DNA of 64,000 nucleotides from Morganella psychrotolerans (lineage in GTDB: Bacteria > Pseudomonadota > Gammaproteobacteria > Enterobacterales > Enterobacteriaceae). The position numbers and the translations under genes were made by a program. Positions 1 to 7,454 of this stretch are shown here, in pieces (position 1 is the stretch's first letter; the number at the start of each line of letters is the position of its first letter). A model generated the notes under the pieces. It was not told where the DNA came from, searched no databases, and was given only the letters and a program-made list of their open reading frames with translations. The stretch is from NCBI RefSeq assembly GCF_001676055.1, contig NZ_LZEX01000009.1, positions 1-64,000 of the forward strand. Direction: 5' to 3'.

Positions 1-318
1 GAATATATCCGGGTGGACAACGGACCAGAATTTATATCGGATAAACTGGTTCAGTTTTGTACAGAAAACGGAGTGGCACTGAATTATATTCAACCGGGAA
101 AACCGCAGCAGAACGGGTTTATTGAGCATTTTAACGGATCATTCCGTCGTGAGTTTTTAAATACGTATTTATTTGAATCACTGAGTCAGGTAAAAGAAAT
201 GGCCTGGTTCTGGATGCAGGATTACAACCGGAACCGGACACATGAAAGCCTGAATAATCTTCCGCCTGAGATTTACCGGAAGCAACTGGAAAACTCTAAT
301 CAGGACTGTTTAAGATAA
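1..318 (+). CDS. IS3-family transposase OrfB, C-terminal part (cut by window edge)
   Basis: The reading frame is open from the first base and ends at a TAA at 316-318, so only the C-terminal ~105 residues are seen. It has the second half of an IS3-family DDE integrase core: the second catalytic Asp in VDNGPEF, then the conserved block [21 protein letters not shown] with the catalytic Glu in the FIEHFN segment, and the usual tail with [15 protein letters not shown]. The protein cuts and joins transposon ends. The start, OrfA and left end lie outside the window, so whether the element is complete cannot be judged. It borders the restriction gene that follows, consistent with an accessory region. 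Confidence 0.9.
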   Translation, partial: EYIRVDNGPEFISDKLVQFCTENGVALNYIQPGKPQQNGFIEHFNGSFRREFLNTYLFESLSQVKEMAWFWMQDYNRNRTHESLNNLPPEIYRKQLENSNQDCLR

Positions 319-430
319 GGGGAAGTGGACATCTCCTTTACACAGTAAGGTACTTCAGCTATTTTTGCGCGGTCATTGTCTGACTGGGCAGTTGGGTCTT
401 TAATGTGATAACTAGTCTGAACTAATTCAA

Positions 431-1144
431 CTATAGTGATGAAAGTTGTTGAATCTTATCTGTATTAGCTAACTCAGTTATTACTCTATTCAGTTCCTGA
501 CTATAATCTGCTTCAATAGCTACAGAGGTAATAGCTTTAATTAAGTCGGCATAAAAATCTTCATCTCCAGTCAATCTCAGCCAAAAATCTTGCCCTATGA
601 TGACGGGATATTCATATTGAGAAGTAATCCTTTTATAGTGTGAACTTAACTCACTACGATCACCATAGAGAACACCAACGATCATATCGTCTCGATGTAT
701 TCTGATATTATTGGTTCTAGCTAAGTTCCTAACGCCTGTAAAGTGACCCGCTATAGATTCAACGTCATCTTTATTTATGGTATTTGGCCCAGCTTTTAGC
801 TGACAATACTTTTTATTACCATCGATACGATCTGTAAATTCAATATCAACACCAGCAGTTGTACTACCATATGTTTCTTTAATGATACTTAAGAAACTCT
901 GCATATGAGTACCAAATGATGTTGTAATTGAGGTGCTTAGTACGCGTGGTAATACTAATGCTTTTGCTATGCTTTCAGGGGATGCATTTCCTGTAAGGTA
1001 CTTAGCTAGATAAACGGCTAAAAACGGATTAATGTTAAATTCATTAGGGTTTACTAATTTTTCTGTGTTTTTGATATGATTTTTTGCAATTGATTCTGAG
1101 AACCATTCCTTGACCTTTGCTAGGATAACCTCTTTGCTGCTCAT
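431..1144 (-). CDS. Type II restriction endonuclease, EcoO109I-like
   Basis: This 237-residue protein is divergent from a cytosine-5 DNA methyltransferase, the standard arrangement of a type II restriction-modification pair. From memory it resembles EcoO109I-type nucleases: an early INPF block, a LPRVLSTS stretch, then the likely PD-(D/E)xK core GVDIEF...QLKAG, followed by VGVLYGDR and GQDFWLRLTG. The D...QxK arrangement would supply the metal-binding and catalytic residues. The frame is uninterrupted and begins at an ATG behind GGTGAAATT. Recognition of the RGGNCCY type is only a guess from the resemblance. Codons are AT-rich compared with most of the window, suggesting acquisition. Its partner methyltransferase is frameshifted, so either the nuclease is inactive or the methylase is still made by some means. 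Confidence 0.72.
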   Translation of the reverse strand: MSSKEVILAKVKEWFSESIAKNHIKNTEKLVNPNEFNINPFLAVYLAKYLTGNASPESIAKALVLPRVLSTSITTSFGTHMQSFLSIIKETYGSTTAGVDIEFTDRIDGNKKYCQLKAGPNTINKDDVESIAGHFTGVRNLARTNNIRIHRDDMIVGVLYGDRSELSSHYKRITSQYEYPVIIGQDFWLRLTGDEDFYADLIKAITSVAIEADYSQELNRVITELANTDKIQQLSSL

Positions 1145-1206
1145 AATTTCACCATGCTAATCAATCTCATAATATATAGAAGTTTACTCAACATTAACGC
1201 CATACT

Positions 1207-1224
1207 ACTGTATAATAGGACAGT
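1207..1224. promoter_or_regulatory. Putative operator and promoter between the divergent restriction and modification genes
   Basis: Between the two divergent genes lies an inverted repeat ACTGT-N8-ACAGT, and a TATAAT -10 hexamer for the methyltransferase direction falls inside it (1211-1216). The methyltransferase begins with a helix-turn-helix-like domain. Methylases with such N-terminal domains (M.EcoRII, M.SsoII and M.MspI are known cases) repress their own promoters, so this repeat is a plausible binding site. That function is inferred. Confidence 0.45.
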
Positions 1225-1255
1225 GTTAATCAATTAAATTGGAAGCGTCAGATGA

Positions 1256-2510
1256 GTGATGTCCAAAAAAAATCAACTAATTAATTCCTGTGCTAACGAA
1301 TATTTCACTTTAGAAGTATTAGCAGATATTTTATCAGAATCCAAGAGAACTATCGAAAGTTGGGTGTCAAGAGGTATAATTAAACCTGAATCTATTGATA
1401 ATCGACTTTTTATTCATCATTCTCAGGTTAAACATTTTCCTGAGGTTCAACTTTTAGATGAAAGTAAATGGGATGACGAATTAAAAACTAAACCGAATCG
1501 TCAATACAACCTGGTTGAATTATTTGCAGGTGGGGGCGGATTGGCTATTGGCTTAGAACAAGCAGGCTTTCATAGTGTTTTCCTCAACGAATTAGATAAG
1601 TCAGCTTGCTATACATTAAAGCATAATAGGCCTAATTGGAATGTTGTACAGGGTGATATATCTACCATTGATTTTACTAAAATCTATGAAAAGATTGATG
1701 TATTAACCGGCGGGTTTCCATGCCAAGCATTTTCTTATGCAGGTAAAAAATTAGGTTTCGAAGATACAAGAGGGACATTGTTTTTTGAATTTGCTCGAGC
1801 GGTAAAAACATTACGCCCTAAAGTATTTATGGCTGAAAATGTGAGAGGTTTAATAAGTCATGATGAAGGTAGAACCCTAGAAACAATAAAAAAAATAATT
1901 GATGATTTAGGGTACAAATTAATTGAACCTAAAGTTTTAAAGGCACTTTTTTATAAAGTACCACAGAAAAGAGAAAGGCTAATTTTAATCGGAATTAGGA
2001 AAGATTTATTTGACGAGGCTCTTTTTGAATGGCCTTCACCATATAAAAAAAATTTTTACTCTGAGAGATGCTTTTTTTGCTGGAGAGTTATATCCATCTA
2101 ATGTTCCTCCTTCTCTTGGTCAAGCTTACCCAGAAAGAAAAAAATGGATTATGAGTCATGTTCCTCCTGGCGGGTATTGGAGAGATTTAAGTGATGACTT
2201 ACAAAGAGAATATATGCAAGGTAGTTATTTTTTAGGTGGAGGAAAAACAGGCATGGCAAGGCGTTTGTCATTAGATGAACCGAGTTTAACTTTGACAACT
2301 TCTCCAGCACAAAAACAGACGGAGCGTTGCCACCCTATTGAAACTAGACCTCTTCAGGTTCGTGAATATGCGAGAATTCAAACCTTTCCTGATGATTGGG
2401 AATTTAAGGGCTCTCTAGGTGCAGTGTATAAGCAGATAGGTAATGCTGTTCCTGTAAATATGGCTGCTGCGTTAGGTAGGGCATTGATTAGATTGCTTAA
2501 TAAAATATAA
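1256..2510 (+). pseudogene. DNA cytosine-5 methyltransferase with N-terminal HTH, frameshifted at an A8 run
   Basis: Two overlapping frames (1256-2101 and 2010-2510) together give a full m5C methyltransferase. Residues ~15-70 look like a small helix-turn-helix domain (YFTLEVLADILSESKRTIES). Then come motif I VELFAGGGG, motif IV GGFPCQAFS with the catalytic Cys, motif VI AENVRG and motif VIII QKRERL. After the shift follow the target-recognition region, motif IX-like REYARIQTFP and motif X QIGNAVPVNMA. The join falls at eight A residues (2045-2052). With seven A's the protein would read straight through as SPYKKIFTLRDAFFAGELYP. The start is GTG 1256 or ATG 1259. It pairs with the divergent nuclease. 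A one-base homopolymer change could be real inactivation, phase variation, slippage or a sequencing error. Confidence 0.85.
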
Positions 2511-2535
2511 ACATATGTATTTTAGGTCTTTTATG

Positions 2536-2565
2536 AAATCACCATCCCTAGGCGTTGGTGATTTT
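2536..2565 (+). terminator. Hairpin after the methyltransferase gene
   Basis: Inverted repeat AAATCACCA ... TGGTGATTT with an 11-base loop, starting 26 bases after the methyltransferase stop and running into TTTTC. It fits a rho-independent terminator. Confidence 0.6.
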
Positions 2566-2712
2566 CTTATAAATTAAAAAACAATTATTACCTAATTATA
2601 CATAAACCATATTGTTTATTATTATATTTTTTCGCTTAATGGTTTTATATTATTACCTATTTTTTTTCCAAGCCATACCCCTTTTCTCCCCACGATTAGC
2701 ATGAGCATATAG

Positions 2713-2907
2713 TGGTCTAATTATTCCGGACACCATTTTAGGTGGTAAGATTACCATCTTAACAAGAGGTGTTTCATGACCAAAAAACGACGTTCTTTTT
2801 CTCCTGAATTTAAGCATGAAGCAGCCAGTCTGGTTGTTGATCAGGGTTACTCCGTGACGGAAGCCTGCCGTGCTCTGGGTATCGGTGATACGGCGCTCAG
2901 ACGCTGG
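2713..2907 (+). mobile_element. Left end of a second IS3-family element, truncated
   Basis: The stretch begins with TGGTCTAATTATTCCGGACA, which looks like an IS3-family terminal repeat, and leads directly into an orfA start. It is cut off at about 2907 by the next element. No continuation of this insertion sequence is seen after 4101, so the rest has been deleted, not just interrupted. Confidence 0.65.
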
Positions 2908-2925
2908 GTAATCCCCCCATTTTAA
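2776..2925 (+). pseudogene. IS3-family OrfA fragment
   Basis: Starting at an ATG behind AAGAGGTGTTTC, the frame encodes a classic IS3-family OrfA N-terminus: KKRRSFSPEFKHEAASLV, then the helix-turn-helix with SVTEACRALGIGDTALRRW. After the Trp the frame runs into the end of the neighbouring insertion sequence and stops at TAA 2923-2925, so only ~44 native residues remain of roughly 90-100. The fragment would keep the DNA-binding helices but lose the coiled-coil dimerisation part. It marks an older insertion later hit by another element. Confidence 0.8.
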
Positions 2926-2935
2926 ACAGAGGTTT

Positions 2936-3772
2936 TCAGTAGAATGTGGTTAACTCAGTCCGCCTTTGTATCGGCGTAATACCCCCGAGACCCATGTGTG
3001 GTCGCTCATGATTATAATGCCATAACCAATTGGTCGCGACTTCCTGTACTTCACTAATGTGGCTGAAAATAGTCTGGTTCAGCCAATCATAACGCATTGT
3101 CCGGTTAAAGCGTTCAATATACGCATTCTGTTGTGGTTTTCCGGGCTGAATATACAACAGTGTTATCTTTCTGTTTATTGCCCATTCCTGCAACTGATGG
3201 CTAAGATATTCCGGGCCGTTATCACAACGGATACAATCCGGTTTTCCGCGTCATTCAATAATCTGTTCCAGCGAACGGATAACCCGTGCAGACGGTAATG
3301 AAAAATCTACGTCAATGGCCAGTGCTTCACGGTTAAAATCGTCAATAACATTGAATGTCCGGAATGTTCTGCCGTCACTCAACTGGTCATGCATAAAATC
3401 CATTGACCAGGTCTGATTAATCATTTCCGGCACTGTCAGCGGAGCCGGTGGCAACCGGATAATCCGGATTTTGGGCTTAATCCGTAAATTCAGTTTCAGT
3501 TCACAATAAATACGGTAGACGCGTTTATGGTTCCAGCGGAAGCCTTTTACATTCCGCAGAAATAAAAAGCATAAACCAAATCCCCACTGGTTATTTTTTG
3601 TCGTTTGTTCTGTCAGTAAATCGGCAATGAGTTGATTTTCATCGCTAAGTTTTGACTGATAACGGTAACCACTGTTGCTGATACAGAATGTTTCACAGGC
3701 CAGACGGATACTGATACCTCTGACCGCCACGGCATTCTGAGCCAACAGACGACGCTGTGGCATGGTTACCAC
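2936..3772 (-). pseudogene. IS3-family transposase OrfB with an in-frame stop codon
   Basis: Read on the minus strand the frame gives a full-length OrfB (about 278 codons): [18 protein letters not shown] start region, the first catalytic Asp in WSMDFMHD, the second in CDNGPEY and the Glu in NAYIERFNRT. A TGA at 3251-3253 interrupts it where IS3 relatives have Trp (IIE-stop-RGKPDCIR). The frame is unchanged on both sides, so this is a TGG-to-TGA nonsense change between the first and second catalytic Asp, and the element should be unable to move by itself. OrfB normally follows OrfA by -1 frameshifting. Confidence 0.88.
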
Positions 3773-4032
3773 TTTTTTTGCATGGCTTCCTGAATAATTT
3801 CGGATTTAAGCCGTTCTTCAGCATACATTTTTTTCAGTCGCCGGTTTTCATCCTCAAGTTCTTTAAGACGGGCGACCATGGAGGCATCCATTCCGCCGAA
3901 ACGTGAACGCCATTTATAAAAGCTCGCGCTGCTCATACCGTGCTCACGACAAAGCTCGGGAACCGGTGTTCCGGCTTCAGCCTGTTTCAGGATCGCGATA
4001 ATCTGACTGTCGGTAAAACGTGATTTTTTCAT
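3766..4032 (-). CDS. IS3-family transposase OrfA
   Basis: An 88-residue protein with the IS3-family OrfA pattern: [18 protein letters not shown], then a helix-turn-helix ([20 protein letters not shown]), then a leucine-zipper-like helix ([20 protein letters not shown]). It binds the element's ends and normally regulates transposition. Near its end the coding strand reads CAAAAAAAGTGG, a run of seven A's followed by G, the usual slippery site for a -1 shift into OrfB, whose frame overlaps here. OrfA is intact but OrfB contains a stop codon, so this copy could at most act on related elements. Confidence 0.88.
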   Translation of the reverse strand: MKKSRFTDSQIIAILKQAEAGTPVPELCREHGMSSASFYKWRSRFGGMDASMVARLKELEDENRRLKKMYAEERLKSEIIQEAMQKKW

Positions 4033-4101
4033 ATAAATCTCCCCGATTCATGTTACGAGAAAATTCCACTTATGAACACTCTGGTTTTTCGGGGGGATTA
4101 C

Positions 4102-4275
4102 CGTGTAACCCTAAATAGTTTTAATGATAGTTTGAGTATTGGCGATAATGAGCAAACTCTAGGTTTCTATAGTTCAATGAGCGGAGCTGGGAGGAGTGAG
4201 TTACTTACAAACGAAGGTATGGCGGAGTACCTTTGGGATAAATTCTTTACTCCTATCCAACAGCGTTATCGTTAA
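4102..4275 (+). pseudogene. C-terminal fragment of an unrecognised protein cut by the IS
   Basis: Directly after the insertion sequence an open frame continues for about 57 residues to a TAA at 4273-4275, containing SLSIGDNEQTLGFYSSMSGA and ending DKFFTPIQQRYR. The only ATG in frame upstream lies inside the insertion sequence, so this is best read as the tail of a larger gene whose front was lost. I do not recognise the family. Its place between restriction genes and mrr hints at an accessory or defence gene, but nothing in the sequence proves that. Confidence 0.5.
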
Positions 4276-4712
4276 ATCAGCCCATATCAGAGTTAAGGTT
4301 TTTGATACGGGTAGCCATTAAAGTTTAATGAGCATGCATTTAAGTATACAAAAATTAATCTAAAATTTTATATTAAATAAAAACAATGCATTGTCTATAG
4401 AATGCGAGTCCGGCCTTCGCAATCTTAAGTAAAATCAAGCTATCGTGAGGTGGTTTTTTGTGCCTGAAATCGCGGTTTATAGGGCTTATTACCACTTTTC
4501 AATCCTCGGCCTGTCTACTCTTTCTAAAATATCGTGTGGCTGGTCAGTAAAACCATCGAAACGCTACAAGACCCGGGAACGGTGCGGAGCCTGAAAGTCT
4601 GTTTAAGGGCGGGTAGATAATTATTCCGTGCCTTGAAATTTGGCTTAACATCCATAAAGTTAGGTGACATAGTATAGAAATTCATGTTGAGCATCTCCTA
4701 TAGAGGATTTCC
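4276..4712. other. Intergenic stretch without a recognisable gene
   Basis: About 437 bases between the gene fragment and mrr. The first part is AT-rich; the middle (about 4380-4640) is more GC-balanced and contains no long frame. I recognise no tRNA, repeat or known RNA here. The last ~45 bases hold the mrr ribosome binding site (GAGGATTTCC before ATG 4713). Confidence 0.5.
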
Positions 4713-5553
4713 ATGGCGGTTCCGACCTACGATAAATTTATTGAACCAGTATTACGTTTTTTAAAGTATCATCCGGAAGGTATTGCCGCCAAATATGCCC
4801 ATGAAGGGGCTGCCGAAGCGCTGGGGTTAGATGACAATCAGCGTTCTGAACTCATTTCAAGCGGTCAGTTAGTCTATAAAAACCGTGCAGGCTGGTTTCG
4901 AATGGATAAAAAATAACCCGTTTCCGCTGACTAAAGAACAAGTTGCTCACCTGGCTTTTGGCTTTATGAATGTAAAACTCAAAACCAGCCCTGATACAGT
5001 AATGCCGGATGGAGATACACAAACAGATGCTGACAATCCCCGGCTGGTTCGCAGCCCGGATGATCGCCTGAATGATGCACTGAAAGAAATCCGTGAATCT
5101 GTCGCTCTTGATTTGCTCACAAATTTACTTCAGGTATCCCCTGTCCGTTTTGAATTCATTGTATTAGATGTACTGCATAAATTAGGTTATGGCAGCCATC
5201 GTGATGATTTACAACGTGTTGGTGGTACCGGTGATGGCGGAATTGATGGGATCATATCGTTAGATAAACTTGGATTAGAACGAATTTATGTACAGGCAAA
5301 ACGCTGGCAAGGTACCGTCGGGCGCCCTGATTTACAAGCATTCTATGGTGCCCTTGCCGGACAAAAAGCCAAACGCGGTATTTTTATTACTACATCCGGC
5401 TATACCGCTCATGCGATTGAGTTCGCTAAATCGGTTGAAGGACTGGTTCTTATTGATGGTAACCGCTTAGTTAACCTGATGATGGATAATGAAATTGGTG
5501 TTAGCTCGAAAATTATTAAACTACCGAAGCCGGATATGGATTATTTTGAGTAG
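4713..5553 (+). pseudogene. mrr: Mrr-type restriction endonuclease, broken by an internal deletion
   Basis: The two parts align with E. coli Mrr as I know it. Residues 1-62 begin AVPTYDKFIEPVLRFL and run to SGQLVYKNRAGW; the second frame picks up at AGFEWIKNNPFPLTKEQV and continues to the end (LPKPDMDYFE). The C-terminal nuclease domain is intact, with RVGGTGDGGIDGII and VYVQAKRW-like (IYVQAKRWQG) catalytic motifs. About 24 residues of the winged-helix N-terminal region are missing. The junction base string GCAGGCTGG can be read as the end of the first part or the start of the second, so a short-homology deletion that also shifted the frame is likely. Mrr cuts DNA carrying certain methylations; this copy should be inactive unless the C-terminal part is made from the GTG at 4885. 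Confidence 0.9.
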
Positions 5554-5834
5554 GCATAAATAAGTATATGAAGTTTATTGCTAACCGCATAATCAGAACT
5601 AAATTTATAAGAGTTAGCATCTAACTTTATGTTTCGTTAAAGGTTTACAGACTTTGTTGTCTCATTAGGGTTTAATGTAGAAATATCCCGTTTTCGATAT
5701 TAGCTTTGTCTTATTTAAGCACATAGCTCGATCACAGATGAAGAATAATCAGAGTAAAATATTTTTTTGTTTTTTATCAGAAAAAAGCATGAGATTTTTT
5801 ATTCTTTGCATAATAGATATTTGTTTTAAGGAAA
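5554..5834. other. AT-rich intergenic stretch
   Basis: Nothing coding is evident between mrr and the terminator palindrome at 5835. I looked for an immunity gene for the microcin-like peptide here and found no convincing frame with a ribosome binding site. Confidence 0.5.
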
Positions 5835-5856
5835 GTCGCAGGAGTACTCCTGCGAC
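5835..5856 (-). terminator. Perfect 22-bp palindrome downstream of the microcin-like gene
   Basis: Each arm is GTCGCAGGAGT and the arms meet without a loop base. It lies just downstream of the stop codon of the microcin-like gene on the minus strand and is followed on that strand by TTTCCTTAAAA, so it probably ends that transcript. Confidence 0.65.
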
Positions 5857-5867
5857 AGTCAGTATAA

Positions 5868-6095
5868 TTACAGAATCGGCAGTGCGATACTTGCAATCAT
5901 TGCTGCGCCGGAGAGTGCGGTTCCGACAATTCCTGCTGCCATGCCGATAAAGCCCAGGCCGCCAGTGAATGGTGCTGCTACTGCGCCCAGCGGGATTGCC
6001 GGGATAGAAAGCATCAGCCCTAATGCGGCCGGGAATGCTAATAAACCAAAACCACCATTTGTTGCTTCCATTTCAACTTGGTTTAATTCTCTCAT
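5868..6095 (-). CDS. Microcin or class II bacteriocin-like precursor with double-glycine leader
   Basis: A 75-residue peptide starting MRELNQVEMEATNGG, then FGLLAF. The first 15 residues follow the double-glycine leader pattern of microcin V (MRxLxxxExxxxxGG), normally cut by a peptidase-containing ABC exporter. The predicted 60-residue product is made only of Gly, Ala, Leu, Ile, Pro, Phe, Met, Val, Ser and Thr, with no charged residue and no cysteine, and has two or three hydrophobic segments, so it should insert into membranes. A good ribosome binding site (AAAGGAAT, 8 bases before ATG) and a terminator palindrome follow the gene, so expression is plausible. No exporter or immunity gene lies nearby. 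It could instead be another double-glycine-secreted peptide, not a toxin. Confidence 0.65.
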   Translation of the reverse strand: MRELNQVEMEATNGGFGLLAFPAALGLMLSIPAIPLGAVAAPFTGGLGFIGMAAGIVGTALSGAAMIASIALPIL

Positions 6096-6257
6096 TTTTT
6101 TATTCCTTTATTAAGTACAATGACTATCCATGATTTAATATTTACGGTTGCCGGTAAATATCGGACTGCACATTATATGTTCACTGTTGATTATAAATAT
6201 ATAGGTGTGAATGATGCATTTTTTTATAAGGAGAATACTCTTGAACTGAGCTAATTT

Positions 6258-6575
6258 TTAATCTGTAGGCGACATTTTCCCTGACATTGGTAAAGTTTCA
6301 GCCGGTTGATTAACCTTATTTTTTTTATTTTTCACAGGAGCAGTATCCGGAGTGTCTTTTTGTTTTATCAATGTTGCAGTGACATAAGTTACCCAACCGA
6401 CTCTGGCGCTGGTAATTTTATATGTTGCTCCGGTTTTTTCGGCCTGTTTGGCAATATTGGCTTCTGCATCAGAGAGAGTGTCACCCCAGGCAGTGATGGT
6501 TTGTGCTGTACTCACGGAAGACATAAAAAATAACGCAGAGACCAGTGTTATTTTTAGTATGTATTTGATCATCAT
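6258..6575 (-). CDS. DUF1471 (YdgH/BhsA/McbA-type) periplasmic protein
   Basis: 105 residues with an N-terminal signal peptide (IKYILKITLVSALFFMSSVSTAQT, cut after about residue 25) and a DUF1471-like domain: AWGDTLSDAEANIAKQAEKT, then GATYKITSARVGWVTYVTATLI. Small proteins of this family in enterics sit in the periplasm or outer membrane and respond to stress and affect biofilm formation; a precise function is not established. The C-terminal ~35 residues (Lys/Pro-rich) extend beyond the usual domain. The start is one of two consecutive ATG codons behind AAAGGCAAT. It stands alone between the microcin-like gene and the glutathione transferase gene; I see no reason to call it immunity. Confidence 0.65.
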   Translation of the reverse strand: MMIKYILKITLVSALFFMSSVSTAQTITAWGDTLSDAEANIAKQAEKTGATYKITSARVGWVTYVTATLIKQKDTPDTAPVKNKKNKVNQPAETLPMSGKMSPTD

Positions 6576-6712
6576 ATTGCCTTTATTTTCCGGGGACGGA
6601 TAGGTAATCGTACTGCCGGGGGAGAATAAAATAAAGCAGGAAATGACAGATAAAATTGTATTTTTTATCTGTCATTAGCGGTATGCCGGAGCCAGATTCC
6701 CGGAAATAGGAT

Positions 6713-7315
6713 TTATTTTGCAGAGATGACGGAGGCGAATTCCGGGTTTAATGTCAGGCTTTCTATGTAGCGGGCAATAACCGGCGATATTTCAATTAAA
6801 TTATGTTTTGCCAGAAAAAACAGGAAAGAACCGATATAGACATCAACTGCGGTTAATATGTTACCGCATAAATACGGTTTGGCGTCTGTTAATCCTTTTT
6901 CCAGGCAAGCCATCACCCGTTCAAATGATCCGAACCCTGACATGATTTGTTGTTCTTCATTCAGTTTCAGACCCATTTCATGGGCAGTGAATGCAGCTTC
7001 AACCGGTCCGGCTGTAAATAAAAACCAACGGTAATAAGATGCCCGTGCAGGTGAATCAATTGCAGGAGCGAAACCCTTTTCAATAAATTTATCAGCAAGA
7101 TACATGCAAATTGCGGCAGTTTCGGTGATGATGTTATCGCCATCAACCAGAGCGGGAACTTTGCCCATAGGGTTAATGGCGAGATATTCAGGGGTATGCA
7201 TATCCGCACCATAACCGAGTTCAATACGCTGATAAGGAACGGCTAAGATTTTAAAAAATAAATCCACGGTATTCCCGCGTGACATGGCATTGGTATAAAG
7301 GGTAAGTCCGCTCAT
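6713..7315 (-). CDS. Glutathione S-transferase family protein
   Basis: 200 residues, the usual bacterial GST length. The N-terminal thioredoxin-like domain has LTLYTNAMSRGNTVDLFFKI, the cis-proline motif GKVPALVDGD and the glutathione-binding ITETAAICMYLADKF. The C-terminal part is all-helical with an N-capping-like AVDVYIGSFLFF segment. Such cytosolic enzymes conjugate glutathione to electrophiles or act as thiol reductases; the substrate cannot be read from the sequence. The gene lies downstream of, and in the same direction as, a WYL regulator, but an ERIC-type repeat separates them, so it may have its own promoter. Confidence 0.88.
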   Translation of the reverse strand: MSGLTLYTNAMSRGNTVDLFFKILAVPYQRIELGYGADMHTPEYLAINPMGKVPALVDGDNIITETAAICMYLADKFIEKGFAPAIDSPARASYYRWFLFTAGPVEAAFTAHEMGLKLNEEQQIMSGFGSFERVMACLEKGLTDAKPYLCGNILTAVDVYIGSFLFFLAKHNLIEISPVIARYIESLTLNPEFASVISAK

Positions 7316-7385
7316 GATGATTTCCTGTTTTTATGTTGAGTTATCATCATAGAGCAGGGGGGTGTCAGAAACTGTCAGGAGTGAT

Positions 7386-7454
7386 TATACCCTTATTCAT
7401 TCAGGCTGCAGGTTTGTTGGCTGCCTGCCTGAATTTTAAGTGGCGTTGGGTATA
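7386..7454. repeat. Short (69 bp) ERIC-type repeat overlapping the end of the WYL gene
   Basis: Both ends match the longer ERIC elements of this window: TATACCCTTATTCATTC at one end and the complement of TATACCCAACG at the other, with the inner arms CTGCAGGTTTGTTGGC and GCCTGCCTGAAT but without the central hairpin. The stop codon and last few codons of the regulator gene come from it. Confidence 0.8.

Larger units (their letters stand above)
2908..4101 (-). mobile_element. IS3-family insertion sequence, about 1.19 kb
   Basis: The ends are an imperfect inverted repeat: GGTAATCCCCCC at the left (from 2907/2908) and its complement GGGGGGATTACC at the right (to 4101/4102), with further matches inward (CAGAG, TTCA, GGAA). 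It carries orfA and orfB on the minus strand. I see no matching direct repeat at the borders: the left flank belongs to an orfA remnant and the right flank to an unrelated gene fragment, so an adjacent deletion probably followed insertion. Confidence 0.85.

Noticed and set aside
2908-4101. Target-site duplication around the insertion sequence
   Set aside because: The bases on either side of the terminal repeats do not match for any plausible border choice.
4380-4640. Possible RNA gene in the GC-balanced part of an intergenic region
   Set aside because: No cloverleaf, promoter-terminator pair or known RNA motif could be recognised.
5738-5950. A 70-codon plus-strand frame overlapping the microcin-like gene
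   Set aside because: No ribosome binding site, crosses the terminator palindrome and overlaps the supported peptide gene on the other strand; considered as an immunity gene but unsupported.
6258-6575. DUF1471 gene as immunity protein for the microcin-like peptide
   Set aside because: It is a secreted stress-type protein with no membrane helix beyond the signal peptide; nothing links it functionally to the peptide.
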